64,000 bases of DNA from Gracilimonas sp. (lineage in GTDB: Bacteria; Bacteroidota; Rhodothermia; Balneolales; Balneolaceae). Both the position numbers and the translations under genes were made by a program. The stretch covers positions 124,001-188,000 of the forward strand of contig NZ_JABURM010000008.1 in the NCBI RefSeq assembly GCF_014762685.1, given 5' to 3'. Positions 62,352 through 64,000 of this stretch are shown here, piece after piece (within the stretch, counting starts at the first letter, position 1; each line of letters starts with the position of its first letter). Below the pieces are notes generated by a model, which searched no databases, had not been told where the DNA came from, and worked only from the letters and a program-made list of their open reading frames with translations.

Positions 62352-64000
62352 ATGAGTTGGATTGACTGGTCGGTTTTAATCGCTTTTCTTGCCTATACCA
62401 TCTGGGACGGTACGCGCCGAGGTAAAGATTCATCTACTATAGAAGATTATCTGCTTGCTAACCGCTCCATGCCTTGGTGGGCAGCCGGGCTATCGGTAAT
62501 GGCAACCCAGGCCTCCGCAATCACTTTTATAGGCACCACCGGGATTGCTTATGTGGAAGACATGAGGTTTGTACAAACCTACCTCGCCATTCCCTTTGCC
62601 ATGATTTTTATCTGCATGTTCCTTGTTCCTTTTTTCAATAGAATGCAGAATTTTACTGCATATGAAGTTCTGGAAGAACGTTTTGGTTTAAAAACCAGGT
62701 TGGTCACCAGCGGACTTTTTCTGATTTCCCGCGGACTAGCTCTTGGAGTTGTTATTGCGGCTCCTTCTTATGTGTTAGCTCTTTTACTGGGGCTTCCGCT
62801 TAACATCACCATCCTCATCATCGGTGTGATTGCAACTTTTTATACCACAGTTGGCGGAATCGCCGGGGTCATTACGACCGATGTAAAACAAATGATCATC
62901 ATGATGTTTGGGCTGGTTTTTTGTTTTTTCCTGATCTGGACAAATCTTCCCGAAGAAGTCGGTTTTGACGGGGCCCTTTACCTTGCCGGAAGCCTGGATA
63001 AACTTACTGCACTGGATCTCAATTTCGACCTTACTGAAAAATACAATGTGTGGAGCGGTTTGATTGCCGCTTTTTTTCTGATGGTTTCCTATTTCGGAAC
63101 TGATCAAACCCAGGTACAGCGTTACCTGACGACTGATTCAGTCAAAAATGCTCGCAAATCACTGCTGATGACGGCCTATGCCAAAGTCCCCATGCAGTTT
63201 TTCATTCTTTTGCTTGGAGTAATGCTGTATATATTTTTCATCTTCAATTCAGCTCCGGCATCTTTCCGGGGCACAGAGCCAGTAGCACAGACCGATCAGC
63301 AACAAATTGCCGAACAGAAAATCCTTAAGGATTACGAAATCGCTCATCTTTCACGAAAGGAAGCAGCTTTGGAAGCCGTTCAAAAGCGTGATGCCCAGAC
63401 CCAGCAATTGTTTGTTGAATCTGATGCCGCAATGAATGAAGCCCGGGATGCAGAATTAGCTTTACAAGCTGAAATTCGTCAGGCAGATGTAAACGATACC
63501 AATTATATCTTCCCCTATTTTATTCTGAATCATGTTCCCATTGGAATCATCGGGTTAATCGTAGCCGGTATTTTTGCCGCCGCCCTCAGTAGTATTGACA
63601 GCGAGTTGAATGCCCTTACCACCGTCTCCATTGTGGATTGGTATCAACGTCTGAAAGGTGATTTACACACCGAAGCTCATTATGTGAAATCATCACGGGG
63701 TGTCACTTTTTTCTGGGGAGCTCTTGCTACGGTTTCTGCCTTGCTCATGGGGGAAACACGCTCCATCATTGAATTAGTAAATCAAATTGGCAGTTATTTC
63801 TATGGATCTATCCTGGGGGTTTTCATCTTGCTGCTTTGGGTGAAGCGGGCAACTGGAACCGGAGCTTTGACCGGCTTGATTTGCGGAATGCTCTCTGTCT
63901 TCGCTTTCGACCGTTTGTTTTATAATGCTGCATCCGGCGATCACTCCTTCATCTTCCCCTGGAGTACCATACCTGATGGCTACATCAAAGCAATTGAGTT
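62352..64000 (+). CDS. Sodium:solute symporter (SSS family), C-terminus beyond window
   Basis: 549 codons are visible and the frame is open at the right edge. It opens MSWIDWSVLIAFLAYTIWDG and has the SSS core: MPWWAAGLSVMATQASAITF (sodium site), ISRGLALGVVIAAPSYVLALLL, YTTVGGIAGVITTDVKQ and ALSSIDSELNALTTVSIVDWY. A charged helical insert of about 75 residues (from SFRGTEPVAQ to QADVNDTNY, residues about 310-390) separates two membrane segments, where most SSS proteins have a short loop. The substrate cannot be read from sequence; sugars or amino acids are usual. Confidence 0.88.
   Translation, partial: MSWIDWSVLIAFLAYTIWDGTRRGKDSSTIEDYLLANRSMPWWAAGLSVMATQASAITFIGTTGIAYVEDMRFVQTYLAIPFAMIFICMFLVPFFNRMQNFTAYEVLEERFGLKTRLVTSGLFLISRGLALGVVIAAPSYVLALLLGLPLNITILIIGVIATFYTTVGGIAGVITTDVKQMIIMMFGLVFCFFLIWTNLPEEVGFDGALYLAGSLDKLTALDLNFDLTEKYNVWSGLIAAFFLMVSYFGTDQTQVQRYLTTDSVKNARKSLLMTAYAKVPMQFFILLLGVMLYIFFIFNSAPASFRGTEPVAQTDQQQIAEQKILKDYEIAHLSRKEAALEAVQKRDAQTQQLFVESDAAMNEARDAELALQAEIRQADVNDTNYIFPYFILNHVPIGIIGLIVAGIFAAALSSIDSELNALTTVSIVDWYQRLKGDLHTEAHYVKSSRGVTFFWGALATVSALLMGETRSIIELVNQIGSYFYGSILGVFILLLWVKRATGTGALTGLICGMLSVFAFDRLFYNAASGDHSFIFPWSTIPDGYIKAIE

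Overview
The window has two parts: a temperate, phage-like mobile element cut by the left edge (1 to about 15,000), and an ordinary chromosome (about 15,400-64,000). The host looks like a member of the Balneolota/Rhodothermota group (Balneola-Gracilimonas type), related to Bacteroidota. This is inferred from moderate GC, AT-rich leaders with few Shine-Dalgarno sites, and a gene set rich in secreted M14 and S9B peptidases, tandem-USP proteins and an ECF sigma / Spy-like cluster. No rRNA or complete tRNA is present to confirm it.

Element (1-15,000). One leftward gene train runs from 14,244 past position 1, opposed by a single rightward repressor (14,321-14,740). From right to left it holds: a lysogeny-type switch with two copies of a palindromic operator; small helix-turn-helix proteins; a CHC2 primase and a D5-like helicase; an AT-rich region with twelve exact TGTTTCA/TGAAACA heptamers, many spaced one helical turn apart, which is the best candidate for an origin; a coiled-coil protein; an orphan Phd-like protein; and then six consecutive proteins carrying a single C-terminal membrane helix with a basic tail, plus a transglutaminase-like protein built the same way. 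A RecA-like ATPase with a lysine-rich tail follows, and then a giant open frame that runs off the left edge (1,142 codons visible). That giant protein joins a RelA/SpoT nucleotidyltransferase-like domain to an N6-adenine methylase core of the kind fused to SNF2 helicases in 'polyvalent' proteins of phages and conjugative elements. I see no tail, portal or terminase gene. The run of tail-anchored membrane proteins suggests a membrane-containing tailless provirus, but no capsid gene is visible. The right end is marked by repeated CTATGTACAAT sites and by the 5' two-thirds of a tRNA-Met(CAU) gene.

Junction and repeat-rich segment (15,000-23,030). It contains a six-unit palindromic array with an exact 22-bp period, and two families of roughly 200-300 bp hairpin-rich repeats (A and B). 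Each family accompanies a small DUF559 (Vsr-like nuclease) gene, and copies abut the 3' ends of genes. Between them lie an SDR/DUF2867 protein, a large secreted M14 peptidase and two tandem-USP proteins.

Chromosome (23,030-64,000). Recognised genes include DUF368 (PopT-type lipid carrier transporter) with pcm, lgt, a P1B-4 metal ATPase, a DPP-IV-type peptidase, a peroxiredoxin, an YgjP-like metallopeptidase, an ECF sigma / anti-sigma / Spy-like signalling cluster, rlmN, lepA - hypothetical - lepB, dispersed his genes (hisE, hisA, hisF), an AttEFGH-like ABC transporter cluster, a lipoprotein serpin, a DtxR-family regulator, a membrane SpoIIE-type phosphatase, a TANGO2-like NRDE protein, an NhaC antiporter, an M14 pair in which the first copy has lost its catalytic residues, gltX, a WbqC protein, and a sodium:solute symporter cut by the right edge and preceded by a 39-residue membrane protein.
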